Below, piece by piece: positions 1-7,751 of a stretch of 57,443 nt of DNA. Position 1 is the first letter of the stretch. The number at the start of each line of letters is the position of its first letter. The DNA lies in assembly GCA_016869375.1 (NCBI GenBank), contig VGEH01000008.1, positions 1-57,443 of the forward strand, read 5' to 3'. This DNA is from Alphaproteobacteria bacterium. Lineage in GTDB: Bacteria > Pseudomonadota > Alphaproteobacteria > SHVZ01. Below the pieces are notes generated by a model. That model saw only the letters and a program-made list of their open reading frames with translations. It ran no database searches and was not told the origin of the DNA. The position numbers and the translations under genes were made by a program.

Positions 1-2
1 TG

Positions 3-248
3 ACCTACTTCGCCTTCCCAGACATCCACTGGCAGAAGATCCGCACCAACAACCCACTCGAGCGGATCATGAAAGAGATCCGCCGACGAACCCGTGTCGT
101 CGGTGCCTTCCCTGATGGTCAGTCCTGTCTCAACTTGGCGGCTGCGCGGCTGCGCTATATCGCAGGATCGGCGTGGTCAGCCAGGTGCTACATGAACATG
201 CGGCCACTCTATCAGCCGCAGGTCCCACAATCCGGAGCCGCCGCCTGA
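3..248 (+). mobile_element. IS256-family transposase, C-terminal fragment (cut by window edge)
   Basis: The frame is open from the window edge to TGA at 246-248 and gives about 81 residues typical of the C-terminus of IS256 (Mutator-like, DDE) transposases: a Trp-rich start, then RTNNPLERIMKEIRRRTRVV, then VGAFPDGQSCLNLAAARLRY. The TNN-E-x-N/K-R-x-R block belongs to the last catalytic region of this family. The upstream part lies outside the window, so it cannot be told whether the element is intact. The right terminal inverted repeat should lie just after the stop (about 250-285), but the left end is needed to define it. No target duplication can be checked. Confidence 0.85.
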
Positions 249-322
249 TCAAATGTGCGAAAGATTCTGGACAGGACCAGCGCAACTGGCCGGGAAGGGC
301 AAACCCGGCCTCGGAAAGGGTG

Positions 323-811
323 ATGACGCAGGGGTTTCCGAGCTTCGCCGAGGCGCTTTATGCCCGTCCGGGCGTGGCGATGGCCTGCCTCGATCTGCAG
401 GACCGGCGGAGCTTCGACGTGGCGCTGCTCCTGCATGCCTGCTGGCTCGGGACGATGTCGCGTTCGATCTCGGCCGAGGAGGTCACTCGCCTGGTCTCGA
501 TGACCCAGCCCTGGCGCTTCGAGGTGGTGCGGCCGCTCCGCCGTCTTCGCCGCCGGCTCAAGGTCGGGCCCGAGGGCATGCCGCGCCAGAGATCGGAAGT
601 GGTGCGCGAGATCGTGAAATCCGCCGAGCTCGAGGCCGAGCGGGCGCTTCTCGCCATCCTCGAAAGCGCGATCGAGGGCGGGCCGAACGGGTCGGTCGCC
701 GGCAATCTCGTCGTCTGCTTCAAGGTCGCGAACATCATCACCAACAGCGAAGACCAGGCCTCGCTCAAGATCCTCGAACGCGAGACGGCGGCCCTGGCAC
801 GCGACAAGTGA
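323..811 (+). CDS. TIGR02444 (DUF2390) family protein
   Basis: The product is 162 residues, a normal length for this small proteobacterial family of unknown function. The N-terminal ALYARPGVAMACLDLQDR and the following LLLHACWLG match the family pattern (a short alpha-helical protein). The frame stays open upstream to 173 through the transposase tail, but that part is unrelated sequence. ATG at 323 is preferred, with a GGAAAGG just upstream (a GTG at 320 is an alternative). The stop overlaps the GTG start of the next gene (GTGA), so the two are probably translationally coupled. No catalytic motif can be seen and the function is unknown. Confidence 0.8.
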   Translation: MTQGFPSFAEALYARPGVAMACLDLQDRRSFDVALLLHACWLGTMSRSISAEEVTRLVSMTQPWRFEVVRPLRRLRRRLKVGPEGMPRQRSEVVREIVKSAELEAERALLAILESAIEGGPNGSVAGNLVVCFKVANIITNSEDQASLKILERETAALARDK

Positions 812-1278
812 CCGTGGCGACGATACGGCAGGCACGCCTGGCCGAAGTCGAGGCGCTGAACGCGCTTTGTGTCCGCTCTAAGGCGCATTGGGGCTACGAT
901 GCCGAGTTCATGGCGCGCTGCGTGCCGCATCTGCGCGTGAGCCCCGAGGCTATCCGGAAGGGGCTCGCCTTCGTCGCGCTCGCCGATGGCCGGCCGGTCG
1001 GCGTCCATCAGGTCTCGGTCAGCGGACCGACTGCCGATCTTGACCTCATGTTCGTCGACCCGCCGGCGATCGGGACCGGAATCGGCCGGCGGCTCTACCG
1101 CCATGCCGAGGACATCGCGCTGGCGGCCGGCTGCCGCGAGCTCAGCATCGTCGCCGATCCCTTCGCCAAGGCCTTCTATGCCGCCATGGGCGCCCTACAT
1201 GTCGAGGATGTGCCATCCGATGCCATTCCGGGGCGCATGCTGCCCCGCTACGTACAGGCGCTGAGATCACCGCGGTGA
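808..1278 (+). CDS. GNAT-family N-acetyltransferase
   Basis: The product is 156 residues from a GTG that overlaps the previous stop codon. It shows the GNAT layout: N-terminal strand and helix (TIRQARLAEVEALNALC), central strands ending at LDLMFVDP, and the acetyl-CoA pyrophosphate-binding loop as GTGIGRRLYRHA (Q/R-x-x-G-x-G/A type), followed by a last strand around FYAAMGA. It probably acetylates an amine on a small molecule or protein in the cytoplasm; the substrate cannot be read from the sequence. It is the middle gene of a three-gene overlapping set. Confidence 0.8.
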   Translation: MTVATIRQARLAEVEALNALCVRSKAHWGYDAEFMARCVPHLRVSPEAIRKGLAFVALADGRPVGVHQVSVSGPTADLDLMFVDPPAIGTGIGRRLYRHAEDIALAAGCRELSIVADPFAKAFYAAMGALHVEDVPSDAIPGRMLPRYVQALRSPR

Positions 1279-1985
1279 TCGAACCCGGCCGGCGCGTCTA
1301 CGCCATCGGCGACATCCATGGTCGCCTCGACCTGCTGGTGGCGCTCGAGGCGAAGATCATCGAGGACCTGGGCCGCTGGCGGCCCGAGCGGACCGCCGTG
1401 GTCTACCTCGGCGACTATGTCGATCGTGGCCCAAACTCGCGCGGCGTCATCGACCATCTGCTCGATCATCCGCTGCCTGTCAACGAGATCGTCCATCTCC
1501 TCGGCAATCACGAGGACGCCATGCGGCAGTTCCTCGATGACATCTGGATGGGCGAACCGTGGATGAGCTTCGGCGGCCGCGAGACGCTACGAAGCTACGG
1601 CATCACGCCTGATACGGGGCTGTCCCGTCATGCGTGGCTCACGGCGGCGCAGAAGGCGCTTCGCGAGGGATTGCCTGAGCGACACCTGACGTTTCTCGAG
1701 AACCTCCGCCTCTGGCATCGGGAAGGCGGCTATCTCTTCGTCCATGCCGGCATCCGCCCGCGCATCGAGCTCGAGCGCCAACGGCGCGACGATCTCCTCT
1801 GGATCCGCGACGAGTTCCTCTATTCCGACGCCAATCACGGCTGCGTCGTCGTCCATGGTCACTCGATCCGGCGCGAGCCGGAGGTGCGGCATAACCGGAT
1901 CGGCATCGATACCGGCGCCTGCTTCAGCGGCCACCTGACCGCGCTGGTGCTGGAGGGAGGCGAGCGGCGCTTCCTGGCGACCTAG
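1275..1985 (+). CDS. Metallophosphatase, PPP-type serine/threonine phosphatase or ApaH-like
   Basis: The product is 236 residues starting at a GTG that overlaps the preceding TGA. It has the full calcineurin-like metal centre: GDIHGR near residue 13, GDYVDRGPNSRG near residue 47, LLGNHEDAM near residue 75, then FVHAGIRP and VVHGHS for the remaining metal-binding histidines. This set (GDxHG / GDxVDRG / GNHE) is that of bacterial PPP phosphatases such as PrpA and of diadenosine tetraphosphatase-like enzymes. It is cytoplasmic, with no signal peptide. Whether it acts on phosphoproteins or on Ap4A-type nucleotides cannot be decided here. Its stop overlaps the stop of the convergent next gene across a CTAG. 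Confidence 0.88.
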   Translation: MIEPGRRVYAIGDIHGRLDLLVALEAKIIEDLGRWRPERTAVVYLGDYVDRGPNSRGVIDHLLDHPLPVNEIVHLLGNHEDAMRQFLDDIWMGEPWMSFGGRETLRSYGITPDTGLSRHAWLTAAQKALREGLPERHLTFLENLRLWHREGGYLFVHAGIRPRIELERQRRDDLLWIRDEFLYSDANHGCVVVHGHSIRREPEVRHNRIGIDTGACFSGHLTALVLEGGERRFLAT

Positions 1986-2854
1986 GTCTGGGCCAGATCC
2001 GGGAAGCGGAACGACCCGACCGGCAGGGATGGCAGGCCGCGGACGAAGAAGGGCGAGTCGATATCATCGTCGGGTGAGGCCTCTGCAGACGGCCACCACG
2101 CTTCCGGCCCGAAACCGAATTCCAGCATTCGCACGCGGCTCGGGGTCACTCTCGGCAGGATCGGGCGGAGGTCGAACGGCCTTGTCGCGATGACGTCGTG
2201 GAGGATGAGCCGGCCATCTTCGACGCTTGCCACCACTGCCGCGTCGAGTTCGTCGAGCCAGAACACCGTCCTCGGCTTATGGGTCAGCAGCCATAGCAAG
2301 GCCGGGTAGTAGTCGCATGCGGAAAACACCGTGCCGGGGGCACGTGCTCGCCCGCACAGTTCCGCCAACCGAGCACGGTCGCTAGCATTGTCCAGGTCGA
2401 GCGTCGGTGCGCGGGCCGCACCGGGCTCGATCTCGATCGGCGTGGTAAACTGCGTTTGCATGATCCGCGTGAAGCCGAAGCGCGGATAGAAATCGAGGAC
2501 CGACCTGTTGCCGAAGAGGATGATCGGCCGCGTGGCGGCATCGTCCTCGCTCAGGAGCCAGGTCAGCAGGCGCCGCGAGAGTCCCCGATTGCGATGGTCC
2601 TTGCTCGATGCGACGGCGCCCAGCTGGTAGCCGGCATGCTCCTGCCCATCGACGATGAGGCGCATGGTCTGGCGTCCGGCGGTGCTGAGGATCTGACCGT
2701 CTCGCTCGAGGACGAAGATCTCATATCCCGGGCGCCATCCGCCGCGTGCGGCCCAGGGCCGAAAGGTGCCTGCCGAGCGGAACGCGGTTTCCACGAACGC
2801 GAAGAAGCGCTCATGCCACTCGGTGTCGCTATGCGTGATGCGCCGGAGGTTCAT
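1982..2854 (-). CDS. GNAT-family acetyltransferase, two-domain (Eis/SCP2-like length)
   Basis: The product is 290 residues. The N-terminal 150 residues form a GNAT domain with the acetyl-CoA motif around SSKDHRNRGLSRRLLTWLL and a downstream FYPRFGFTR, typical of the last beta strands. The remaining 140 residues are a second, unrecognised domain rather than a tandem GNAT with clear motifs. Its ATG overlaps the stop of the CaiB-like gene (ATGA), so it is probably the last cistron of the minus-strand run that starts at the formate-THF ligase or further upstream. The acceptor substrate is unknown. Confidence 0.75.
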   Translation of the reverse strand: MNLRRITHSDTEWHERFFAFVETAFRSAGTFRPWAARGGWRPGYEIFVLERDGQILSTAGRQTMRLIVDGQEHAGYQLGAVASSKDHRNRGLSRRLLTWLLSEDDAATRPIILFGNRSVLDFYPRFGFTRIMQTQFTTPIEIEPGAARAPTLDLDNASDRARLAELCGRARAPGTVFSACDYYPALLWLLTHKPRTVFWLDELDAAVVASVEDGRLILHDVIATRPFDLRPILPRVTPSRVRMLEFGFGPEAWWPSAEASPDDDIDSPFFVRGLPSLPVGSFRFPDLAQT

Positions 2855-4023
2855 CCACCGGCGATCCGGTCGATCTCGTCGCCGGCGAAGCCGAGCTCGG
2901 CCAGGATTTCGCGGGTGTGCTCGCCGAGCTTGGGCACGTCGCGGCGGAGCGGCAGGCGGCGGCCATCCATCTCGACGGGAAGGCCCGGAAGGGACGCCTT
3001 GGCGCCGTTCTCCGGATTGGTCAGCGTCACCATGGCGCCGGAGGCATTCAGGTGCGGATCGTCGAAGAGGTCAGCCGGCTTGGTGATCGGCGCGAAGGGA
3101 AGGCCGATACGCTCGAAGACCGCCATCAGCTCGGCGCGGGTGTAGACGCCGACCATCGCCTGGATCTCGGGGATCATCGTCGCGCGCGCATGGACGCGCT
3201 GACTGTTGGTCGCGAGGTTGGGATCGTTCTGCAGATCTGGCCGCTTGAACTCCTCGCAGAACAGCTTCCACTGTGCGTCGGTGACGACGCCGATGAACAG
3301 CTTCTCGCCATCCTTGGTGTCGAAGAGATCGTAGACCGCCCAGGGCGAGATGCGGTTCGGCATAGGCGCCGGCGCCTTGCCCGTCACCGCCTGCTGCGCC
3401 ATGTGCTGGCCGACCAGCAGCGCGCAATTCTCGAACAGCGCGCTCTTCACATACTGGCCCTTGCCGGTGTCGCGGCGCTGGTTGAGCGCGGCCAGGATCG
3501 CGATCGCGGCGAACATGCCGCCCATGATGTCGTTGACCGACGAGCCGGCGCGTAGCGGGCGGCCCTCAGGCCCGGTCATGTAGGCGAGGCCGCCCATCAT
3601 CTGCACGATCTCGTCGAGCGCGGCGCGGTGCTCGTAAGGCCCGGCGAGGAAGCCCTTGAGCGAGGCGTAGATCACCTTTGGGTTCAGCGTGGCGACATCG
3701 TCATAGCCGAGCCCGAGCCCCTCCATGGCGCCCGGCCGGAAATTCTCGGTCACGATGTCGGCGGAGGAGACGAGGCGGGTCACCACCTCCTTGCCGGACG
3801 GCGATCTGAGGTCGAGCGCGATCGAGCGCTTGTTGCGGTTGAAGTTCATGAAGAAGCCGGCGCCGGCACCGACCAGGCGGCGCGTGTTGTCGCCCTTCGG
3901 TACCGGCTCGACCTTGATCACGTCGGCGCCGAGATCGCCGAGGATCATGCCGCAGGTCGGGCCCATCACCATGTGGGTGAACTCGACGACGCGGATGCCG
4001 TCGAGCGCGAGCTTCTCGGTCAT
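2851..4023 (-). CDS. CaiB/BaiF family (class III) CoA-transferase
   Basis: The product is 390 residues. Family III CoA-transferase hallmarks are visible: VVEFTHMVMGPTCGMILGDL with LGADVIKVEP, then FMNFNRNKRSIALDLRS, ENFRPGAMEGLGLGYDD, and the region SVNDIMGG carrying the conserved Asp that forms the aspartyl-CoA thioester. It moves CoA between carboxylic acids. It differs clearly from the Frc encoded in the same region and sits 1 nt downstream of an HMG-CoA-lyase-like gene, a common pairing in organic-acid degradation (for example succinyl-CoA-dependent CoA loading followed by retro-aldol cleavage). The exact acid is not predictable. Confidence 0.9.
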   Translation of the reverse strand: MTEKLALDGIRVVEFTHMVMGPTCGMILGDLGADVIKVEPVPKGDNTRRLVGAGAGFFMNFNRNKRSIALDLRSPSGKEVVTRLVSSADIVTENFRPGAMEGLGLGYDDVATLNPKVIYASLKGFLAGPYEHRAALDEIVQMMGGLAYMTGPEGRPLRAGSSVNDIMGGMFAAIAILAALNQRRDTGKGQYVKSALFENCALLVGQHMAQQAVTGKAPAPMPNRISPWAVYDLFDTKDGEKLFIGVVTDAQWKLFCEEFKRPDLQNDPNLATNSQRVHARATMIPEIQAMVGVYTRAELMAVFERIGLPFAPITKPADLFDDPHLNASGAMVTLTNPENGAKASLPGLPVEMDGRRLPLRRDVPKLGEHTREILAELGFAGDEIDRIAGG

Positions 4024-4024
4024 G

Positions 4025-4942
4025 TCAGGCAGGGATGAAGTTCTTGGGCAGGCCGACCGCCGGGACGTGGCCGTAGACCGTCTCGCCGGGGAAGGCTGCG
4101 GTGACGATGCGGCGCGCCTCGGCCAGCCTGTCGAGGTCGATGCCGGTTCTGACGCCCATGCTCTCGAGCATGTAGACGAGGTCCTCGGTCACGACATTGC
4201 CGCTGGCGCCCGGCGCATAGGGGCAGCCGCCGAGCCCGGCTTGCGATGAATCGAAGGTGCGGATGCCGACGTCGTAAGCGGCAAGCGCATTGGCGAGCCC
4301 GAGGCCGTAGGTGTTGTGCAGATGGACGCCGGTCAGCCGGTCGCCGATCTCGCGGCGGACATCAGTGATGACCTGCTTGATCTGCTGCGGGTTGGCCATG
4401 CCGGTGGTGTCGGCGAGGCCGATTTCGTCGGCACCGGCCGCGATCGCGGCGACGGCCAGGCGCACCACCTCCGAGCCGGAAATCCGGCCCTCGATCGTGC
4501 AGCCGAAGGCGGTCGAAAGTCCGGCCTCGATGACCGGCTGAGACAGCGCCTCGCCGCGGAGCCGGGACGACTCGCGGATCTCCTCGATCATCTCGTCCGG
4601 GGTCTTCCGCACATTGGCCATCGAGTGGGAGCGGCTGACCGAGAGCGGCATGGTGATCTTGTGCGCGCCGGCTTCGATCGCGCGCGCCGTCCCCTTGGCG
4701 TTGGGTGCCAGCACCGCGACCTCGAGGCCGGGCAGTGTTCGCGCATAGGCGACGATCTCGGATGCGTCCGCCATCTGCGGCAGGAGCTTGGGCGGAACGA
4801 AGGAGCCGACCTCGATCTCGGGCAAGCCGGCGGCGGCGAGCGCGGCGATCCACGCCTTCTTCCTCTCGGTCGGCATGATGCCTTTCAGCATCTGCAGACC
4901 GTCGCGCGGTCCGACTTCGCAGATTTCGACGTCGCGGGTCAT
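4025..4942 (-). CDS. Hydroxymethylglutaryl-CoA lyase family protein
   Basis: The product is 305 residues from ATG at 4942 (an in-frame GTG at 4951 is possible). The DRE-TIM-type barrel begins with CEVGPRDGLQML. The family signature loop with the catalytic cysteine is present as GLGGCPYAPGASGNVVTED, and the metal-binding HLHNTYGLG lies before it. The enzyme class cleaves 3-hydroxy-3-methylglutaryl-CoA (or a similar 3-hydroxyacyl-CoA) to acetyl-CoA and a keto acid in leucine or related catabolism. It is followed directly by a CaiB-type CoA-transferase, so the pair may activate and then cleave a branched dicarboxylic acid. Many homologues of this pair are of unproven substrate. Confidence 0.9.
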   Translation of the reverse strand: MTRDVEICEVGPRDGLQMLKGIMPTERKKAWIAALAAAGLPEIEVGSFVPPKLLPQMADASEIVAYARTLPGLEVAVLAPNAKGTARAIEAGAHKITMPLSVSRSHSMANVRKTPDEMIEEIRESSRLRGEALSQPVIEAGLSTAFGCTIEGRISGSEVVRLAVAAIAAGADEIGLADTTGMANPQQIKQVITDVRREIGDRLTGVHLHNTYGLGLANALAAYDVGIRTFDSSQAGLGGCPYAPGASGNVVTEDLVYMLESMGVRTGIDLDRLAEARRIVTAAFPGETVYGHVPAVGLPKNFIPA

Positions 4943-4982
4943 GGCGGCCACGCTAGCGCGGCCGCCATGACGGAGGCAAACG

Positions 4983-6686
4983 CTAGAAGAGACCGACGAT
5001 CTTGCCCTGCGCGTTCACTTCGATGCTGTTCGCCGCCGGCACCTTGGGCAGACCCGGCATCGTCATGATCTCGCCGCAGATGAAGACCAGGAACTCCGCA
5101 CCGGCGGAGACGCGGACTTCGCGGATCGGGATGATATGGCCCGACGGCGCGCCCTTGGCGTTGGCATCGGTCGAGAAGCTGTACTGGGTCTTGGCGACGC
5201 AGATCGGGAAATGGCCGAAGCCCTCCTTCTGCAGGCCCGCGACCTGGTCGCGCACGCTCTTCTCGGCGGTGATGTCGGCCGCGCCGTAGATCTGCTGGGC
5301 GATGGTCTTCATCTTGTCCCAGAGCGGCATGTCGTCCGGATAGAGGACCTTGAAGCTCGACTTGCCCGACTCGCAGAGCTTGACCACCGCCTTGGCGACA
5401 TCGGCCGCGCCGGCGCCGCCGCCGGCCCAGTGATCGGCCATGAAGGCCTCGACACCGAGCTCGGCGCAGGCCGACCTGACCAGATCGATCTCGGCCGGGG
5501 TGTCGGCCGAGAAGCGGTTGATCGAGACGACGACTGGAACGCCGTACTTCTGCACGTTGGTGACGTGGCGCTGGAGGTTCGACAGGCCCTTCTTGAGCGC
5601 GTCGAGGTTCTCCTTCTTGAGGTCGTCCTTGGCGACGCCGCCATGCATCTTGAGCGCGCGGATCGTCGCCACCAGCACGGCGCAGGCGGGCTCGAGGCCT
5701 GCCTTCCGGCATTTGATGTCGAAGAACTTCTCCGCACCCAGGTCGGCGCCGAAGCCGGCTTCGGTCACCACGTAGTCGCCGAGCTTGAGCGCGGTCGTGG
5801 TCGCCAGCACCGTGTTGCAGCCATGGGCGATGTTGGCGAAGGGGCCGCCATGGATGAAGGCGGGGTTGTTCTCCAGCGTCTGCACCAGATTCGGCGCCAG
5901 CGCGTCCTTGAGCAGCGCTGTCATCGGGCCGGCGGCCTTGAGCTGATGCGCGCGGATCGGCTTACGGTCGCGCGTGTATCCCACGATGATGTTGCCGAGG
6001 CGCTTCTGCAGGTCGTCGAGCGAGGTGGCGAGGCAGAAGATCGCCATGACCTCGGACGCCACGACGATGTCGAAGCCGTCGACCCTAGGGAAGCCGTTGG
6101 CGACGCCGCCGAGCGAGGAGGTAATCTCGCGGAGCGCGCGATCGTTCATGTCGAGCACGCGGCGCCAGGTGACGCGGCGTGAGTCGAAGCCCAGCTCGTT
6201 ACCCCAGTAGATGTGGTTGTCGACGAGGGCGGCCAGAAGGTTGTTGGCGGCACCGATGGCGTGGAAATCGCCGGTGAAATGGAGGTTGATGTCCTCCATC
6301 GGCACGACCTGGGCATAGCCGCCACCGGCTGCACCGCCTTTGACGCCGAAGCAGGGGCCGAGGCTCGGCTCGCGCAGGCAGATGATCGCCTTCTTGCCGA
6401 TGTGGTTGAGCGCGTCGCCGAGACCGACCGTGGTCGTGGTCTTACCTTCGCCCGCCGGCGTCGGAGTGATGGCGCTGACCAGGATCAGCTTGCCGTCCTT
6501 ATTGCCCTTGAGCGAGTTGACGTAGTCGAGCGACACCTTGGCCTTGTAGTGGCCGTAGGGCTCGAGGTTCTTCGCGTCGATGCCGAGCTTCTCCGTCGCG
6601 ACCTCGACCACGGGCCGCATCGTCGCGGCCTGCGAGATCTCGATGTCCGACTTCGGCTTGGCGTGCTGCTCGGCAGGATTACGCAT
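4983..6686 (-). CDS. fhs: Formate--tetrahydrofolate ligase
   Basis: The product is 567 residues, the usual size for FTHFS. The P-loop-type ATP site is [13 protein letters not shown] near residue 58, preceded by LVSAITPTP, and [20 protein letters not shown] follows. The reaction is formate + THF + ATP to 10-formyl-THF, cytoplasmic. ATG at 6686 is chosen because GGGAAGGG lies just upstream (in-frame Met at 6701 is less likely). It stands in the oxalate island, where it would trap formate released by formyl-CoA transferase into C1 metabolism as an alternative to oxidation by the formate dehydrogenase encoded at 15.2-19.7 kb. A probable terminator separates it from the upstream formyltransferase gene, so it may have its own promoter in 6690-6780. 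Confidence 0.97.
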   Translation of the reverse strand: MRNPAEQHAKPKSDIEISQAATMRPVVEVATEKLGIDAKNLEPYGHYKAKVSLDYVNSLKGNKDGKLILVSAITPTPAGEGKTTTTVGLGDALNHIGKKAIICLREPSLGPCFGVKGGAAGGGYAQVVPMEDINLHFTGDFHAIGAANNLLAALVDNHIYWGNELGFDSRRVTWRRVLDMNDRALREITSSLGGVANGFPRVDGFDIVVASEVMAIFCLATSLDDLQKRLGNIIVGYTRDRKPIRAHQLKAAGPMTALLKDALAPNLVQTLENNPAFIHGGPFANIAHGCNTVLATTTALKLGDYVVTEAGFGADLGAEKFFDIKCRKAGLEPACAVLVATIRALKMHGGVAKDDLKKENLDALKKGLSNLQRHVTNVQKYGVPVVVSINRFSADTPAEIDLVRSACAELGVEAFMADHWAGGGAGAADVAKAVVKLCESGKSSFKVLYPDDMPLWDKMKTIAQQIYGAADITAEKSVRDQVAGLQKEGFGHFPICVAKTQYSFSTDANAKGAPSGHIIPIREVRVSAGAEFLVFICGEIMTMPGLPKVPAANSIEVNAQGKIVGLF

Positions 6687-6780
6687 GGCCCTTCCCCCCA
6701 ACCTTCCTCATGGACGTGTTTCCCGACCTTGATCCGAAGGCCATGCCGAGGGCTGGCCTGATCGCGCCCGAGCGTGACGG

Positions 6781-6810
6781 AAAAAGAATGCGGGGGAGCC
6801 TCAGCTCCCC
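6781..6810 (-). terminator. Rho-independent terminator after the formyltransferase gene
   Basis: Reading on the minus strand, GGGGAGC (6804-6810) pairs with GCTCCCC (6793-6799) across a 4-nt loop. Seven nucleotides later comes a run of five T (6781-6785). The stop codon of the upstream CDS (6801-6803) lies in the loop and 3' arm. It is the clearest intrinsic terminator in the window. It should end, at least partly, the oxc-frc-formyltransferase transcript before fhs. Confidence 0.6.
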
Positions 6811-7733
6811 AGCTTGTCGCCCACCTTGACGCCGCCGGCAGCGGCGAACTCGGCACCGGTGACCTTGCCGGCCTCTCCGCGTACGCGGAGAACCTGGATG
6901 CGGCCATCGGCGCAGGCGACGGTGAAGCCCTTGTCGTCGATTTCCATGACCTGGCCCATCGCACCGCCGATGCCCTTAGGATCGATCGCCGGGATCTTCC
7001 TGGTCTCGAAGATCTGGATCTTCTTGCCCTCGAGCGTGGTCCAGGCGCCCGGCGCCGGGTTGGTGCCGCGCACGAGGTTGTGGATGTGGTAGCCCTGGCG
7101 GCCCCAGTCGATGCGCGCGTTGTCCGGCGTGCACCAGCCTTCGTAGGTCGCCTTCGAGTGATCCTGCTCGACCCGAGGGGCCTTGCCGGCCTTCACCAAG
7201 TCGACGCCTTCGAGCATCGCCTCCACGCCCATCGGGAACAGGCGGTCGAAGTAGACGGAACCGAGCGAGTCGTCGTCCGAGATCGGCGTCTTCTTCTGGA
7301 TCAGGATCGGGCCGGTATCGAGCCCGTCATCCGGCCAGAAGATGGAAAGCCCGGTCTCGGTGCGGCCCTGGATGATCGGCCAATTGATCGAGGACGGGCC
7401 CCGATGCAGCGGCAGCAGGGAGGGATGGTACTGGATCGAGCCGTGGGTGGGGATATTGAGGAATCCCGACGGCACGAACAGCGTCACGAAGGCCATGACC
7501 TGCAGGTCCGGCTTCAGCGCCTTGAACTCGTCCCAGACCGGTCCGGGCTGGCGGTAGGACTTCGGCTGGAACACCGGCAGCTTCGCCGCCAGCGCCGCCT
7601 CCTTGAGCGGGTCCGCCTTCTGCCCAGGCTTCTCCGGGGCGACATAAACGCCGACGATATTCTCGCCGCGCTTCAGCAGCGCTTCGAGAACGGCTTTACC
7701 GAAGGCCTGCTGGCCATGGACTACGATCCGCAT
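6801..7733 (-). CDS. Stand-alone 10-formyl-THF hydrolase/formyltransferase domain protein (ALDH1L1 N-terminal type)
   Basis: The product is 310 residues. An N-terminal formyltransferase fold (about 1-200) is followed by a C-terminal OB-like domain (about 205-305). The core HPSLLPLHRGPSSINW and FWPDDGLDTG resemble the hydrolase domain of 10-formyl-THF dehydrogenase (ALDH1L1) more than housekeeping Fmt. His103 and Asp139 match ALDH1L1 His106 and Asp142, with the same spacing of 36. In ALDH1L1 this domain passes the formyl group to a phosphopantetheine thiol. Here it stands alone, 18 nt after frc, with a strong SD (GGGGGA). By inference it links formyl-CoA or formate with the folate pool, or hydrolyses 10-formyl-THF. 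An ordinary Met-tRNA formyltransferase is less likely in this context. Confidence 0.85.
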   Translation of the reverse strand: MRIVVHGQQAFGKAVLEALLKRGENIVGVYVAPEKPGQKADPLKEAALAAKLPVFQPKSYRQPGPVWDEFKALKPDLQVMAFVTLFVPSGFLNIPTHGSIQYHPSLLPLHRGPSSINWPIIQGRTETGLSIFWPDDGLDTGPILIQKKTPISDDDSLGSVYFDRLFPMGVEAMLEGVDLVKAGKAPRVEQDHSKATYEGWCTPDNARIDWGRQGYHIHNLVRGTNPAPGAWTTLEGKKIQIFETRKIPAIDPKGIGGAMGQVMEIDDKGFTVACADGRIQVLRVRGEAGKVTGAEFAAAGGVKVGDKLGS

Positions 7734-7751
7734 CTTCGATCCCCCTAAGGC

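Noticed and set aside
173..322. Upstream extension of the TIGR02444 reading frame (50 more residues)
   Set aside because: This stretch overlaps the transposase C-terminus in another frame, and family similarity begins only at the Met at 323.
6801..7733. Call as housekeeping methionyl-tRNA formyltransferase (fmt)
   Set aside because: No def gene is adjacent, and the core (FWPDDGLDTG, INWPIIQG) fits the ALDH1L1 hydrolase domain better; kept only as an alternative.
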